34,247 bases of DNA from Akkermansiaceae bacterium (GCA_903878115.1 CAIRGO010000056.1:1-34247); one strand, 5' to 3'; positions 8,783 through 18,776 are shown, counted from the first letter of the stretch. Notes: generated by a model not told the origin, from the sequence alone. Translations and numbers: made by a program.

Positions 8783-9538
8783 CTATTGATGGAATCCGTT
8801 CCAGATCAGTTTTGCGGTTAGTGCGAAGACAACACAAAGAAAAACAGGGCGAATGAATTTTGCGCCATGTTTGATGACGAGACCAGAACCGAGTTGTGCG
8901 CCGATGAGTTGTCCCGCGATCATGGCGGCACCTGCTGTGTAGTTGACAGAATGCATGAAGATAAAAATCACCAGCGCACCAAGGTTGCTGGCGAGATTAA
9001 CTGCTTTCGTGTAGCCTGTGGCGTGACGCAAATCGAGCCCCAGCAGAGCCACGCAGGCCACCGTCCAAAAAGATCCAGTGCCGGGCCCGAAGAAGCCGTC
9101 GTAGAATCCGAGAATACAGCCGAAGATTAGCGCAAAGGCAATCAAGGGAAATTTTCTTAGCCCTTGATGAATGCCGAATTTCGGATTGAGCGCGGTATAG
9201 ATCGCAACGGCAGCCAGCATCCACGGAATGATTTTTTTCAGCGTGTCGTTGCTGATGATGCTGAGAACATGCACTCCTGCCATCGAGGCAAGGAATGAGC
9301 AAATGACAGCAACCCAGAGCCATGGGGTTTTCATCATGCCCGCGCGGAGGTAACGTGTGACGGCGATTATTGTGCCACAGGATGATTGAAATTTATTCGT
9401 GCCTAGTGCGATCTGTGGTGGCAAGCCGACAGCCAATAGAGCGGGCACCGTGATCAGCCCCCCTCCCCCCGCAATGGCATCAATGAAGCCGCCCACCAGT
9501 CCAGCGAGAAAAAGCAATGCGAGGGTGGTAGGAGACAT
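8783..9538 (-). CDS. TauE/SafE (TSUP) family membrane exporter
   Basis: A 251-residue integral membrane protein with about eight hydrophobic segments and the TSUP signature near the N terminus: GLVGGFIDAIAGGGGLITVP followed by ALGTNKFQSSCGT. A second half repeats the pattern around GCILGFYDGFFGPGTGSF. TSUP proteins move sulfite, sulfonates or other small organic or sulfur-containing anions. The substrate here is unknown. ATG 9538 is chosen because family members begin close to this residue; 13 further in-frame residues exist upstream. A short palindrome (GAGAT-CGA-ATCTC, 9588-9600) lies in the leader. It is downstream of and co-directional with the sulfatase cluster. Confidence 0.88.
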   Translation of the reverse strand: MSPTTLALLFLAGLVGGFIDAIAGGGGLITVPALLAVGLPPQIALGTNKFQSSCGTIIAVTRYLRAGMMKTPWLWVAVICSFLASMAGVHVLSIISNDTLKKIIPWMLAAVAIYTALNPKFGIHQGLRKFPLIAFALIFGCILGFYDGFFGPGTGSFWTVACVALLGLDLRHATGYTKAVNLASNLGALVIFIFMHSVNYTAGAAMIAGQLIGAQLGSGLVIKHGAKFIRPVFLCVVFALTAKLIWNGFHQ

Positions 9539-9630
9539 GGAACTATTGATAGAGACTAGACATGTAGTGTCAAACAAAACGCAACCCGAGATCGAATCTC
9601 AACGCAGAAATGGGATGATAATTTCCATCA

Positions 9631-11205
9631 TTAAGGTTTCGACGGAAAACCATGATAGAGATAAAGGGCCCCATAGGTCCAGTTAGCTTTCGGCATTCCG
9701 GGGAAGTTCACGCGGTCCATCATCAAAGCGATGTAGGGCGCGGGGTAGCCTTCGGGTAAAGGAATCACGTCGGGCCAGATCCGCGTGCCATTTTTATCAT
9801 TCCATGGTGGCATTTCTACCTTCAGTTCGCCCGCTGGTTGTAGATCTGGATACGTGCGAATGTAAATTTTTCGGTCGGCACTGCCAAAAAGCGCATAACG
9901 TTTGTTGCCGAACTTCTGGATCATCGTGCCAGTGCTATCCATCTCTACGGGACCAGCGAGTCGCGTGAATCCGCGATCCCAATTGTCACTTTCCCAGATC
10001 GCAGCGCGATATTTTTTGCCTTGCTCGCACACTAGCAGACGCCATTTTCCCGCCTCTTTGTCAAAAACGCCGTGCGGATCTTCGTGGGCACCGTCGATAC
10101 CAACAGGTCGGGCTTTCATGATGGAAAATCCTCGCCGTGGATCGCGCACTGAGCTGATTGCAAGGATCGTTTTTTCCTCAGCCCTGCCTGCTCCGCCAAG
10201 GGCGCTGAAGCCAGTGGTCCAACCTCGCCATTCACCAGACTTGGTATCGCGAAAAAGGTGCGATGCTAGATCGTTGCGCAGCAGTCCATCGTCCATATCG
10301 AAAACGATGATGCCCTCAAAGCGGAGGTCGAACACTGATGGATTGAGGGAAAAAACTCCCTGAAGCGGGTGAGGTAACGCCCGACCGCGCACGGTGATCG
10401 TGAACCAGAGTCGGCCATCATCAAGAAGCGGTGCACCTTCTTCATTGGTGATCGCTCGAATGTCGGCCTGGCCAGAACCTGGCGAGAGATAGGATGATGC
10501 ACCCGTCAACATAACCTGGGCACCAGCCTTAAGGTCGGTCCTGACCGCAAAGTCGATTTTTTGGAATCGTCTGCATTCTCTGAGGTCAAAATGCTGCGAA
10601 AAATCCGAATAACCAATGAGCTCCGACTTTCCCGATGATTCGAGAAGAAGGTTGACTCCCACTGCTGACATTTGAGCACGAAGTGTTAGATTTTTCATCT
10701 CCGTTCCCGCTGGAACTGGCCATTTTTCCTCGCTGACGATCTTGCCACCAGCAACAACATTCCACGTGACAGCTTCTGGCTTGCCTGCTTTGAATTGTAG
10801 GCTCGCGGAGAGAGAATCACCATTGACGGAATGCAGAAATGTCATCCCCGTGGCGCCGTCGCCTTGAGCATTTGCGATCACCAAATCATAAGTGGCAAAA
10901 GGATTGAATCCACCGATCCAGCGCATGGATTCGCCTGCCCCAGCGGAAGCCACACCAAAAAGATCGCCATCCTTGAAATCCCATTTGATCGCAGAGCTGG
11001 GCAGCATTTCAGGGTGCATCAGATCGAGGTCGATGACCTTCGCTGGCCGCAGCGAGGAAAGCGAAATGTTCTGATCGGCATCGAAAATCATGCGAATCAC
11101 CGCCTGACGTCGAAACTGAATTTCATCGGGGCGGATCTCCTCTTCGGCAGCGCGGGCAGCATGTGCAAAAATGAACAGGAAAAGAAGTGTTAGGCAGTTT
11201 TTCAT
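9631..11205 (-). CDS. secreted beta-propeller glycosidase-like protein
   Basis: A 524-residue exported protein with a signal peptide ending near HAARA-AEEE. The N-terminal half (about 25-260) is beta-rich and unassigned, resembling a carbohydrate-binding or sandwich domain. The C-terminal half (about 280-520) has repeated Trp/Asp-rich blades such as DPHGVFDKEAGKWRLLVCEQ and YALFGSADRKIYIRTYPDL, ending in a GALYLYHGF segment. This looks like the five-bladed propellers of GH43/GH32/GH117-type enzymes. No full catalytic triad could be assigned by eye, so enzyme activity is inference. It follows the sulfatase by 63 bp on the same strand. Confidence 0.72.
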   Translation of the reverse strand: MKNCLTLLFLFIFAHAARAAEEEIRPDEIQFRRQAVIRMIFDADQNISLSSLRPAKVIDLDLMHPEMLPSSAIKWDFKDGDLFGVASAGAGESMRWIGGFNPFATYDLVIANAQGDGATGMTFLHSVNGDSLSASLQFKAGKPEAVTWNVVAGGKIVSEEKWPVPAGTEMKNLTLRAQMSAVGVNLLLESSGKSELIGYSDFSQHFDLRECRRFQKIDFAVRTDLKAGAQVMLTGASSYLSPGSGQADIRAITNEEGAPLLDDGRLWFTITVRGRALPHPLQGVFSLNPSVFDLRFEGIIVFDMDDGLLRNDLASHLFRDTKSGEWRGWTTGFSALGGAGRAEEKTILAISSVRDPRRGFSIMKARPVGIDGAHEDPHGVFDKEAGKWRLLVCEQGKKYRAAIWESDNWDRGFTRLAGPVEMDSTGTMIQKFGNKRYALFGSADRKIYIRTYPDLQPAGELKVEMPPWNDKNGTRIWPDVIPLPEGYPAPYIALMMDRVNFPGMPKANWTYGALYLYHGFPSKP

Positions 11206-11268
11206 TGCTAAAAGTATATGATTTGCTGGGATTTTGAAATTAAAACAAACGAATGTTTAAAACATATG

Positions 11269-13203
11269 CTAAAAATCGGTGCGTAGTTTTTCCTTGCCGC
11301 TGATGACTTCGATCCAGTCGATCTCGATCAGGTGACCTTGCATTGGCACGTATAGACGCACGATTCCGAGTGGGCCAGTGGCGGGTAGCTCGACCGTGAT
11401 TTCTTCCCAATCGCCGCCCTTGAGGGTGAACTTGATTTGCTGAGCTTTGCCAGTGAGGCCACCTGGGAGCCAGTCGAAATGCGAAGTGCCGGCGTCAGCT
11501 TTAATACGGAATTTCACCGTCGTAGCTCCGCTATTTTTGCCAGCTGACAGACCGAGGAAACTAGCATCTGTGAGCTTTGTGAGATGCAAAATGCCATCAA
11601 CGACCTTGGCCTCACAAGCCCGCGCCCGCCAACCCTGTAGAGCAGGATCAACGATTTCCTTAGTGGCGGTTTTGGCAGCAGCCTTGGGTTTTGGCTTTGA
11701 TTTGTCTTTTATGCTCTGAATCCCTTCGAGTTCAGGATGATACTTTGATGGATCAAAAGCCGGATTCGGCACGGGGACGACTGCTTTCGTTTCAGTTAGA
11801 AAATTTTGCATCAACGCATCGAGTTCATTGACGAGCTCAGGCTTCAGCGCGGCGAGGTTATTTTTTTCACTGGGATCATCGCGCAGATTGAAAAGCAAAT
11901 AACGATGCACACCATTCTCGCCACCATGAAAAATGCGGATGAGTTTCCAGTCGCCAGAATGAACAGAAACCGAGGGCGGCAACCAATCCGGCACCCCGGG
12001 ATTATGCGGAAAGTACTGAAAGACGGCCTTATCAACGGGCTGCTCACCTTTGAGCGATGGCAGGATGCTAACACCATCGAATTTCTGATCGGCGGCGGGC
12101 TTCAAGCCAAGCCCGCTGAGCAACGTCGGGTAGTAGTCCTCGCTTTGCACGATGGCGCTGCTGCGACTGCCAGCCTTGGTAATACCTGGCCAAATGACGA
12201 CGCATGGCACGCGCGTGCCACCTTCAAAAAGTGTCGCTTTGCCGCCGCGCAACGGTGTGTTGTCAGTGGGTGTGATGCCATCAACACGATCATACATGTT
12301 GCCACCGTTGTCGGAGGTGAAAACGATGATGGTGTTGTCTGCAATCTTGAGGCGATCTAACGTATCCAACAAGGTACCGATCGCATCATCCATGCTTTCG
12401 ACCATGGCGGCGTATGTCGGACAGCGTTGCGGATCTTTTGGATTCACGCGTGCGCGATGTATCTCAATCAACTCTTTTTTTGCATCAAAGGGAGCATGCA
12501 CGCTAAACATCCAGTAGTTTAGGAAAAATGGCTGGTCCTTATGCTTCTCGATAAAAGCAACCGCTTCCTTCGCCATGCGATCTTCAATGTGCTGGTTCGG
12601 CACGCCAGGATCGGCATCGAAGTCTTTAAATTTCCAAGGGGCGATGTAACTCCCCGCTGGCCCCGGGCCTGAGGTGTGTGGTAAATCGACATCAAAGCCA
12701 TGTTGCAACGGCGAGTATGGCTCTGCCCCGAGGAGCCATTTGCCAAAATGACCCGTCGCATAACCCGCATCTTTCAAGGACTTCGACAAAGTATAGTATG
12801 TCGTCTGCAAGCGCGTCACAACGCTTGGCTGAATCGATTTCTGATCCGGTGATGCTTTACTGCCAACCGTCGATTTAAGCACCACTTCCGCTTCATGAGC
12901 ATTCGGTGCTGTGATGCCAGTGCGTGCTGGACTTAAGCCCGTGAGAATCGCCGAGCGCGTGGGCGAGCACAGTGGACTCGCGGAATAGGCCTGCGTAAAG
13001 GTGACTCCGCGTTTCGCCAAGCGCTCGACATTCGGCGTCTGATAGAACTTGGTTGTGCCGTAAAGTGTCGTATCGCTCCAACCGAGATCGTCAGCGAGAA
13101 TGAAAATAACATTGGGCTTTTTGTTAGATATTTCCGCAGAGTGTAACCATGCCAATGGCAGAAGACACAGGGCTGCAAAAAAAAGAGAGACCGAGAGTTT
13201 CAT
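11269..13203 (-). CDS. secreted arylsulfatase-type sulfatase with C-terminal extra domain
   Basis: A 644-residue exported sulfatase. After the signal peptide come [15 protein letters not shown] (metal ligands Asp38/Asp39) and the maturation motif C79-S-P-T-R, whose Cys becomes formylglycine. Further on are VFTSDNGG and the [14 protein letters not shown] active-site block. It should hydrolyse sulfate esters on a glycan, and it needs a formylglycine-generating enzyme not seen in this window. A Lys/Pro/Ala-rich linker (about 499-517) leads to a beta-rich domain (about 520-640) that resembles a carbohydrate-binding sandwich. Core sulfatases usually end near 480-500, so this is an added module. 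It starts 15 bp after the esterase stop. Confidence 0.94.
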   Translation of the reverse strand: MKLSVSLFFAALCLLPLAWLHSAEISNKKPNVIFILADDLGWSDTTLYGTTKFYQTPNVERLAKRGVTFTQAYSASPLCSPTRSAILTGLSPARTGITAPNAHEAEVVLKSTVGSKASPDQKSIQPSVVTRLQTTYYTLSKSLKDAGYATGHFGKWLLGAEPYSPLQHGFDVDLPHTSGPGPAGSYIAPWKFKDFDADPGVPNQHIEDRMAKEAVAFIEKHKDQPFFLNYWMFSVHAPFDAKKELIEIHRARVNPKDPQRCPTYAAMVESMDDAIGTLLDTLDRLKIADNTIIVFTSDNGGNMYDRVDGITPTDNTPLRGGKATLFEGGTRVPCVVIWPGITKAGSRSSAIVQSEDYYPTLLSGLGLKPAADQKFDGVSILPSLKGEQPVDKAVFQYFPHNPGVPDWLPPSVSVHSGDWKLIRIFHGGENGVHRYLLFNLRDDPSEKNNLAALKPELVNELDALMQNFLTETKAVVPVPNPAFDPSKYHPELEGIQSIKDKSKPKPKAAAKTATKEIVDPALQGWRARACEAKVVDGILHLTKLTDASFLGLSAGKNSGATTVKFRIKADAGTSHFDWLPGGLTGKAQQIKFTLKGGDWEEITVELPATGPLGIVRLYVPMQGHLIEIDWIEVISGKEKLRTDF

Positions 13204-13218
13204 CCGGGTTTTATGGTT

Positions 13219-14079
13219 TTATTTTTTAGCTGGCTTCACTTGCTTCAGCCAAGCAGCGCAGCGATCGGGCCAAGCCTTGGCGTCCTTCGTGCAATGCAGA
13301 CCATAGCCGTGTCCGCCGCTTGGATAGAGCGCGAATTCATGAGGAACTTTCGCGCTAGTTAACGCATCCGCATACACTTTACTGCCCGCAATATAATTTT
13401 TGTCATCTTCAGAATGTGCAATGAAGGAAGGTGGCACTTTTGTCGAAACAGTTAGATTTTTCGCAAGACTCCCCTTTTCATCTAGGTAAGCAGGATAGAC
13501 CAGAATCGCGAAATCTGGACGATCATCCAGTTTATCAACATCGTCAATCGCAGGGTAAAATACAGAACCATGGTTGGTGCTCAAACGCGCACAGAGATGA
13601 CCACCTGCCGAGAAACCCATCACGCCAACGCGGGCTGCGTCGACATTCCATTCCTTCTGCTTGGAGCGCACCAAGCGCACAGCGCGCTGGAGATCCTGCA
13701 AGGCCCCTTCTCGGTTATTGGGAACTCGGTATTTCAGAACGATGCCGGTGATACCGAGCGTATTGAGCCAAGCGGCAATCTCTGTACCCTCCTTATTGAA
13801 GGCCAAAATTTGATAGCCACCACCAGGGCAAATGATCACGGCTGGTGTAGGATTGGCGCTAGCTGGCGCACGAAAAACTGTTAGATTCGGTTCACTAACA
13901 TTGGTAAGTCGGATGACCCCATCTCCCTTGGCGGGCGCTTCTTTTTCAGGTGCTGCGGCACCAACACCAGGCATTTTGTTCGTTGGCCATACCGACAACT
14001 CAAGCGGAGCTTCAGCCGCGACTAGTGGAGAGAATAAAACGGCAGAGATGATCGAGATGAAGGGAAAGAGTTTTATCAT
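13219..14079 (-). CDS. secreted alpha/beta-hydrolase, acetyl-xylan-esterase-like
   Basis: A 286-residue exported hydrolase with a signal peptide ending near LVAAEA. It shows the oxyanion segment VIICPGGGYQ, the nucleophile elbow GFSAGG (Ser157), the acid in HSEDDKNY (Asp225 or Asp226) and the catalytic His257 in GGHGYG. This matches the BD-FAE / esterase-lipase group that deacetylates xylan and related polysaccharides. It is first in a minus-strand series (esterase, sulfatase, propeller protein, exporter). The spacing of 15 bp to the sulfatase strongly suggests one transcript. Confidence 0.9.
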   Translation of the reverse strand: MIKLFPFISIISAVLFSPLVAAEAPLELSVWPTNKMPGVGAAAPEKEAPAKGDGVIRLTNVSEPNLTVFRAPASANPTPAVIICPGGGYQILAFNKEGTEIAAWLNTLGITGIVLKYRVPNNREGALQDLQRAVRLVRSKQKEWNVDAARVGVMGFSAGGHLCARLSTNHGSVFYPAIDDVDKLDDRPDFAILVYPAYLDEKGSLAKNLTVSTKVPPSFIAHSEDDKNYIAGSKVYADALTSAKVPHEFALYPSGGHGYGLHCTKDAKAWPDRCAAWLKQVKPAKK

Positions 14080-14225
14080 GTCAGTATAGATCCGAGATCT
14101 GGCTAGAAGCTATCACATACTTATGAAAGGGAGCAAGGTTTATCGAAGTCAACAAATGAATTCGATAGTATCCCCCACAATGGCAAGGTATTTATATATA
14201 AATGTGACTTTTTGCACAAAGAAAA

Positions 14226-14253
14226 TTGACAAATTGTCGAGTAAATCTACGCT
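14226..14253 (+). promoter_or_regulatory. candidate promoter with overlapping palindrome
   Basis: TTGACA at 14226-14231 is followed after 16 bases by TACGCT at 14248-14253, a sigma70-like arrangement directed at the DUF1592 gene. An 11-base palindrome, GACAA-A-TTGTC (14228-14238), overlaps the -35 box and could be an operator. No regulator is encoded nearby, so this is a pattern call only. Confidence 0.35.
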
Positions 14254-14273
14254 AACGGCGAGTGGAGGTAACA

Positions 14274-14321
14274 ATGAAAGGCTCCAGTTCTGAAAGATCA
14301 TGCCCTCTACTGCTCACATAA
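14274..14321 (+). CDS. possible 15-residue leader peptide overlapping the cytochrome gene start
   Basis: ATG 14274 has the best ribosome binding site in this part of the window (GGAGGT, five bases away). It opens a 15-codon frame ending in TAA at 14319-14321. That frame overlaps, out of phase, the first codons of the large cytochrome gene, whose own ATG at 14300 has only a weak GAAAG upstream. It could be a coupling leader. Alternatively, the true start of the large protein could involve a frameshift here. Low certainty. Confidence 0.25.
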   Translation: MKGSSSERSCPLLLT

Positions 14322-17300
14322 CATTTCTCAACCGCCTTCCGATCAAAAGCAATTTCTTAGCTGCGTTCACTCTTACAGCAATGATCTCGGCATCTAAAGC
14401 AATCGCTGCCGAACCCGCAAAATTCCAAGTTGATCCCGTCGCAGGGCAAATCCTAGAACAATATTGCATCGATTGCCATGAAGACGGCACGGAAAAGGGC
14501 GATGTGCGACTGGATAATCTCGCTGAATTAACGTTGGACGCTCGACTGGATATGATGAATCGAATGCACGAAAAAGTTCATTTCGAAGAGATGCCTCCCA
14601 AGAAGAAAAAAGATCAACCCACTGAGCAGGAACGCAAACAGTTAGAGAATTGGCTGGCGGAGATCCTTCACGCCAACAACGCATCCAAGCTCGAGGACAA
14701 ACTGCGCATGCCGAATTATGGTAACAAGGTGGATCACGACAAATTGTTTTCCGGAAAATACAAGGATCTGCCCGGCTACACACCCGACCGCCGCTGGTTG
14801 ATCAGCGAATTCATTTTCGATGCGAAGATGAATTCGCTGTTGGAATATACTGGCCAGCGCGACATTGACGGCAAGCGTTACAAGGTCATCGGCGACAACG
14901 GCCGGAACGGGGTGAAGGTGAATCTTACCAATCCTTTTCTTTTGCCCACGCAAAGCGGTGTCCGCTACTACGACACCACGACGCTCGATGGCGGGCATTT
15001 GCTCACGATGCTGACGAATGCGAAAGAGTTGTCGGCGTTCATGATCTCGCGGGCGAAAAACAAGACCTACCTTCCCGCGATCTATTCGATCATGGGCGCG
15101 GAATGGGAGCAGGATAAAATTCTCGCGGATCGCGCCACTTATCTCAATGCGAACATTGAACCGCTGTTAGTGGATCTTTTCAAGGACAAGCACGATTCGC
15201 TACTGCCGAAATTTGTTGCGACTAAGCCTGCGCCACCCGTGACGATCGGCCCCGATGGTAAGCCGCTGAACCTTCCAGGTTTCGACTATGCAGGGATGTC
15301 TGTCGAGGATCGGGATCAAATTTGGGCAGCCATTCGTCGGTATTCGCAGGACGGGAAAATGGACGAGTCAATGATCGTGAAATCCGAGAGGGATTGGTTC
15401 AATTTTGGGCTTAGTGAGAGAGAGCTCATCGTGCGCGTCAATTTCATGCGCATTTACATGGATGAATTTTTCAAGCGTATGCCCAAGCCGAACACGAATG
15501 TGCCCAAGCCACCCGCTGAAGCGGAGCTTGCCGTCATGCGTGCCGCCCTCCTGAAACACCGCAAGGCTGGGGATAATTACATCGCAGTCATTGCCAAATG
15601 CATGACCGAGTGGAGCGACGGATTCCGCAGCGAGCGTGAAAAGGCGAGCATCACCGAAGAGCAGATAAGCAAACTCGTAGATCAGCTTTTTACCAAGATC
15701 ATCGAGCGCGCGCCGACATCAGAGGAGCAGGCTGAATACGCGACGCTGACAAAGTCTTACTATCAGAAAATCGGCAGCGAAGAGACCATTCATAAGCTGA
15801 TTCAGACTATCATTCTCCGCACGGATTTCGTTTATCGCCAAGAGTTCGGCGAAGGCAATGCCGACGAAAACGGACGCAAGATGCTCTCCCCGCGCGATGC
15901 CAGTTATGCGCTGGCCTACGCGCTCACCGACAGCAGCCCTGACAAAGAACTCGCCGCGGCCGCGAGCAGCGGCAGGCTCAACACGCGGGAAGATTACGGC
16001 CGCGAGGTGCTGCGAATGCTCAAGAACCGGAGCCAGTATTACATTGTGGACGATGCGGTGGAAAGAATTGGCTCCGACAGCTTCACCAATATGCCGATCC
16101 GGAAGCTGCGCTTCTTCCGCGAGTTTTTTGGTTACCCCAGAGCGCTCCCCATCTTTAAGGATAACAAACGGTTCGGCGGTGACTACATTACGGTGTCTGG
16201 GCGTGCTGTTAGCGAGGCCGACATGCTGGTGGAACGTATCCTCGAACAAGATACGAACGTGATCGAAACGCTACTCGGCACCGAAGATTTTTACGTCTTC
16301 CACTCCGGCAATAACGAAGAAATGGCGAAGTCATCGGCTTACGTCCGCAAGATCTACGACTATTTCAAGGACAAGGACTGGAGGAATTTTGACGGATTGA
16401 AATTGAAGGAACATCTGGCCTTTTTGAAGGAAAACGAGGTTAGAGGGGTGAATCCCGACGTTGTTGCGAAGAGCACCGGTGGCAAAGAGGCACTAGGGGG
16501 CTTTATATCCACGATGAGCAGTTATGAAGATCTTCTGGGTAAGGGGCAGGCCAACGCCGTTCCATTCTCGTCCACACCAGGCCACGGAAAAACCGAAGGT
16601 CAAACGCGGACGGGAACACAATTGCGCGGGCCGGAAATCGCCAAGTGCTTCAATATTGATTTAAAAAACTGGAACTATCCCACCACTCAGCCCACCAAAA
16701 TGGAGCACCGCAAAGGCATCCTTACCCACCCCGCGTGGCTGATCGCCTTCGCCGCCAACACCGAGACCGACCCAGTCCGGCGCGGCAAATGGGTGCGGGA
16801 AAAACTGTTAGCTGGATCGATCCCCGACGTGCCGGTTACCGTCGATGCCGTCATTCCCGAGGATCATCACAACACTATGCGCACCCGCCTCGATAAAAAA
16901 ACCAAAGAAGAATATTGCTGGGGTTGCCATGAGAGGATGAACCCCTTGGGGCTAAGCTTTGAAATGTATGACGATTTTGGACGGTATCGGACCGAAGAAT
17001 TTCTGGAGCATCCCGACAATCTCATCAAGAAAATGCCGGACAAAGGCCCACCACAGGACGACTTGCGGGATATTTACAAGACCCTGCCGGTCGATGCGAA
17101 AGGTCAACTCGTCGGGACGGGCGATCCGAATCTGGACGGGGATATCAAAGATGCCATCGATCTAACAGGCCGCCTAGCGAAGTCTACTAGAGTGCGCCAG
17201 TCAATCATTCGCTATGCCTTCCGTTATTTCATGGGACGCAATGAAACGCTCTCCGACTCCAAAACACTGATCGATGCGGATCTTGCCTACGTCCGGAATG

Positions 17301-17377
17301 GCGGCAGCTTTGATGCGGTCATCTATTCGCTACTGACCTCCGATTCATTCATCTACCGCAAACCAATCACCAATTAA
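14300..17377 (+). CDS. long DUF1592/DUF1588/DUF1585 exported c-type cytochrome protein
   Basis: A 1025-residue exported protein with an N-terminal signal peptide ending near SKAIAA. A haem-c motif C56-I-D-C-H60 (PSCyt1-like) follows. After a long middle region come a DUF1592-like helical part (about 500-680), a DUF1588-like part with RRGKWVREKLLAG and a second haem-type motif C873-W-G-C-H877 followed by ERMNPLG, and a C-terminal DUF1585-like part (about 930-1020). These proteins are abundant in Planctomycetes and Verrucomicrobia, are thought to be periplasmic, and have no proven reaction. The DUF1587 signature is not obvious and the protein is longer than the homologue at 25334-27190. The DUF1552 gene starts 4 bp after its stop, so they are co-translated. 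Confidence 0.85.
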   Translation: MPSTAHITFLNRLPIKSNFLAAFTLTAMISASKAIAAEPAKFQVDPVAGQILEQYCIDCHEDGTEKGDVRLDNLAELTLDARLDMMNRMHEKVHFEEMPPKKKKDQPTEQERKQLENWLAEILHANNASKLEDKLRMPNYGNKVDHDKLFSGKYKDLPGYTPDRRWLISEFIFDAKMNSLLEYTGQRDIDGKRYKVIGDNGRNGVKVNLTNPFLLPTQSGVRYYDTTTLDGGHLLTMLTNAKELSAFMISRAKNKTYLPAIYSIMGAEWEQDKILADRATYLNANIEPLLVDLFKDKHDSLLPKFVATKPAPPVTIGPDGKPLNLPGFDYAGMSVEDRDQIWAAIRRYSQDGKMDESMIVKSERDWFNFGLSERELIVRVNFMRIYMDEFFKRMPKPNTNVPKPPAEAELAVMRAALLKHRKAGDNYIAVIAKCMTEWSDGFRSEREKASITEEQISKLVDQLFTKIIERAPTSEEQAEYATLTKSYYQKIGSEETIHKLIQTIILRTDFVYRQEFGEGNADENGRKMLSPRDASYALAYALTDSSPDKELAAAASSGRLNTREDYGREVLRMLKNRSQYYIVDDAVERIGSDSFTNMPIRKLRFFREFFGYPRALPIFKDNKRFGGDYITVSGRAVSEADMLVERILEQDTNVIETLLGTEDFYVFHSGNNEEMAKSSAYVRKIYDYFKDKDWRNFDGLKLKEHLAFLKENEVRGVNPDVVAKSTGGKEALGGFISTMSSYEDLLGKGQANAVPFSSTPGHGKTEGQTRTGTQLRGPEIAKCFNIDLKNWNYPTTQPTKMEHRKGILTHPAWLIAFAANTETDPVRRGKWVREKLLAGSIPDVPVTVDAVIPEDHHNTMRTRLDKKTKEEYCWGCHERMNPLGLSFEMYDDFGRYRTEEFLEHPDNLIKKMPDKGPPQDDLRDIYKTLPVDAKGQLVGTGDPNLDGDIKDAIDLTGRLAKSTRVRQSIIRYAFRYFMGRNETLSDSKTLIDADLAYVRNGGSFDAVIYSLLTSDSFIYRKPITN

Positions 17378-17381
17378 GAAC

Positions 17382-18776
17382 ATGAAAACCAGAAGAGACT
17401 TTTTGAAATCAACCGCTCTGGGTGCAGGTGCCCTGTCGCTCACACCCTACCTCAGCGCATTTGGTGCAACGGCCCCGGCCAATGGCTTTCCCAAGCGCTT
17501 TGTGTTCATCCGCAAATCAAACGGGGAAATCCCGAGTGATCTGGCGCTGCCCACTTTTTCAGCGGCTGACAAGGCACTGGATGATAAAAAGCAGGCCTTG
17601 GAGGTGGACTTGGACAAACATGAACTACCCGCTTGGTTGCAGTCGTTGGAAAAGCACAAGGCAAACCTTTGCATCCTTCAAGGCCTTTCTTCTAGGATGA
17701 GTGAGAACGGGCATTTTTCCTATTCTTCGGTGATGGGGGCCTACAAATCGAATGCGAATTCCCTCAGCGGCATCAAACGGGCGACCATCGATTTTGAATT
17801 AGCGAAACTATTTCCCTCGCCATTCGGTCATGTCGAGTTGTCGCTATTAGGAGACTACACCAAATTCCGGACTGGGATCGTGTCAGGATATTCGGCATCC
17901 GGCCCTCATCAGCGAAATTATTGCTACGCAGATCCCCAGACGGCTTACAACGAGTTGTTTCGAGCCGTAACGAATCCTGATTCCGTGGATTCCGACAATG
18001 CCATGCTGACCTTTCTGGAAAACGACGAGTCCTTTAAAGAGAAAATCCTCCAAGGCTACGAAAAACTAAAGCTCAGCAACCACATCCACTCCATCGAATC
18101 CATCCAGGCGCGCAATAAAAAGTTGTCGCAGATGGCCGGCTCCATCGCGAAATACATTCCCAAGATCGGTAAAATCCACGCTGATGGAGGACTCACCGCC
18201 AGTTCACCAGAGAAGCAGGCAGCGATGACTGACATTCTCATCGCTGCGCTCGTTACCGGACTGACGAATGTGGTGACCTACACGATTGACGAGCTTTCCA
18301 CACCGATCAGGGGCTTGCCCGGCAACGAAGCCGACCGCATCTCTATCCACTCCATCGGCCACAACGGAAGCTACAGCGGTGTCTCTGCCAACAAGATTCG
18401 CGACAATATCCGAACCGGCCACATCCGCGAAGTGGCACGCATCGTCGAGGGTCTCAAGGCCGTGCCTGAGGGCAAGGGCACCATGTTCGACAACACCATG
18501 ATCATGTATTTCCCCGAAGGCGGTGAAGGCCACCACGGTCTTGGCATCGAGGCTCCCTTTGTGATTTTGGCAGGCAATAACTGCAAACTCGACATGACAG
18601 GTCGCTACATTCGCTTGCCTTTCCATGCGACCGAAGGGCACAAGACCATCGGCAACTGGTACACTACCCTGCTCAATGCCCATGGAAATCCAATCAAGCA
18701 CTACGGCGACCTCGATCTCGATATGTCTCGATTGAAACTCGATCAAATGGGAGCCATTTCTCGATTTACCGCATGA
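17382..18776 (+). CDS. Tat-exported DUF1552 protein, partner of the cytochrome gene
   Basis: A 464-residue protein with a twin-arginine signal (MKTRRDFLKSTALGAGALS). The rest matches DUF1552: an early PKRFVFIRKSNGEIP segment, a GLSSRMSENGHFSYSSVMGAY block and a C-terminal NTMIMYFPEGGEGHHGLG segment. The fold is probably related to alkaline phosphatase / DUF1501 proteins, but no substrate is known. Tat export suggests a folded, possibly metal-bearing periplasmic protein. It begins 4 bp after the cytochrome gene, and the same pairing recurs at 23850-27190, so the two products very likely work together. Confidence 0.88.
   Translation: MKTRRDFLKSTALGAGALSLTPYLSAFGATAPANGFPKRFVFIRKSNGEIPSDLALPTFSAADKALDDKKQALEVDLDKHELPAWLQSLEKHKANLCILQGLSSRMSENGHFSYSSVMGAYKSNANSLSGIKRATIDFELAKLFPSPFGHVELSLLGDYTKFRTGIVSGYSASGPHQRNYCYADPQTAYNELFRAVTNPDSVDSDNAMLTFLENDESFKEKILQGYEKLKLSNHIHSIESIQARNKKLSQMAGSIAKYIPKIGKIHADGGLTASSPEKQAAMTDILIAALVTGLTNVVTYTIDELSTPIRGLPGNEADRISIHSIGHNGSYSGVSANKIRDNIRTGHIREVARIVEGLKAVPEGKGTMFDNTMIMYFPEGGEGHHGLGIEAPFVILAGNNCKLDMTGRYIRLPFHATEGHKTIGNWYTTLLNAHGNPIKHYGDLDLDMSRLKLDQMGAISRFTA

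Noticed and set aside
8568-8837. 89-codon minus-strand ORF
   Set aside because: It overlaps the terminator hairpin and exporter 3' end, has no family features, and the transposase signal lies in a different frame.
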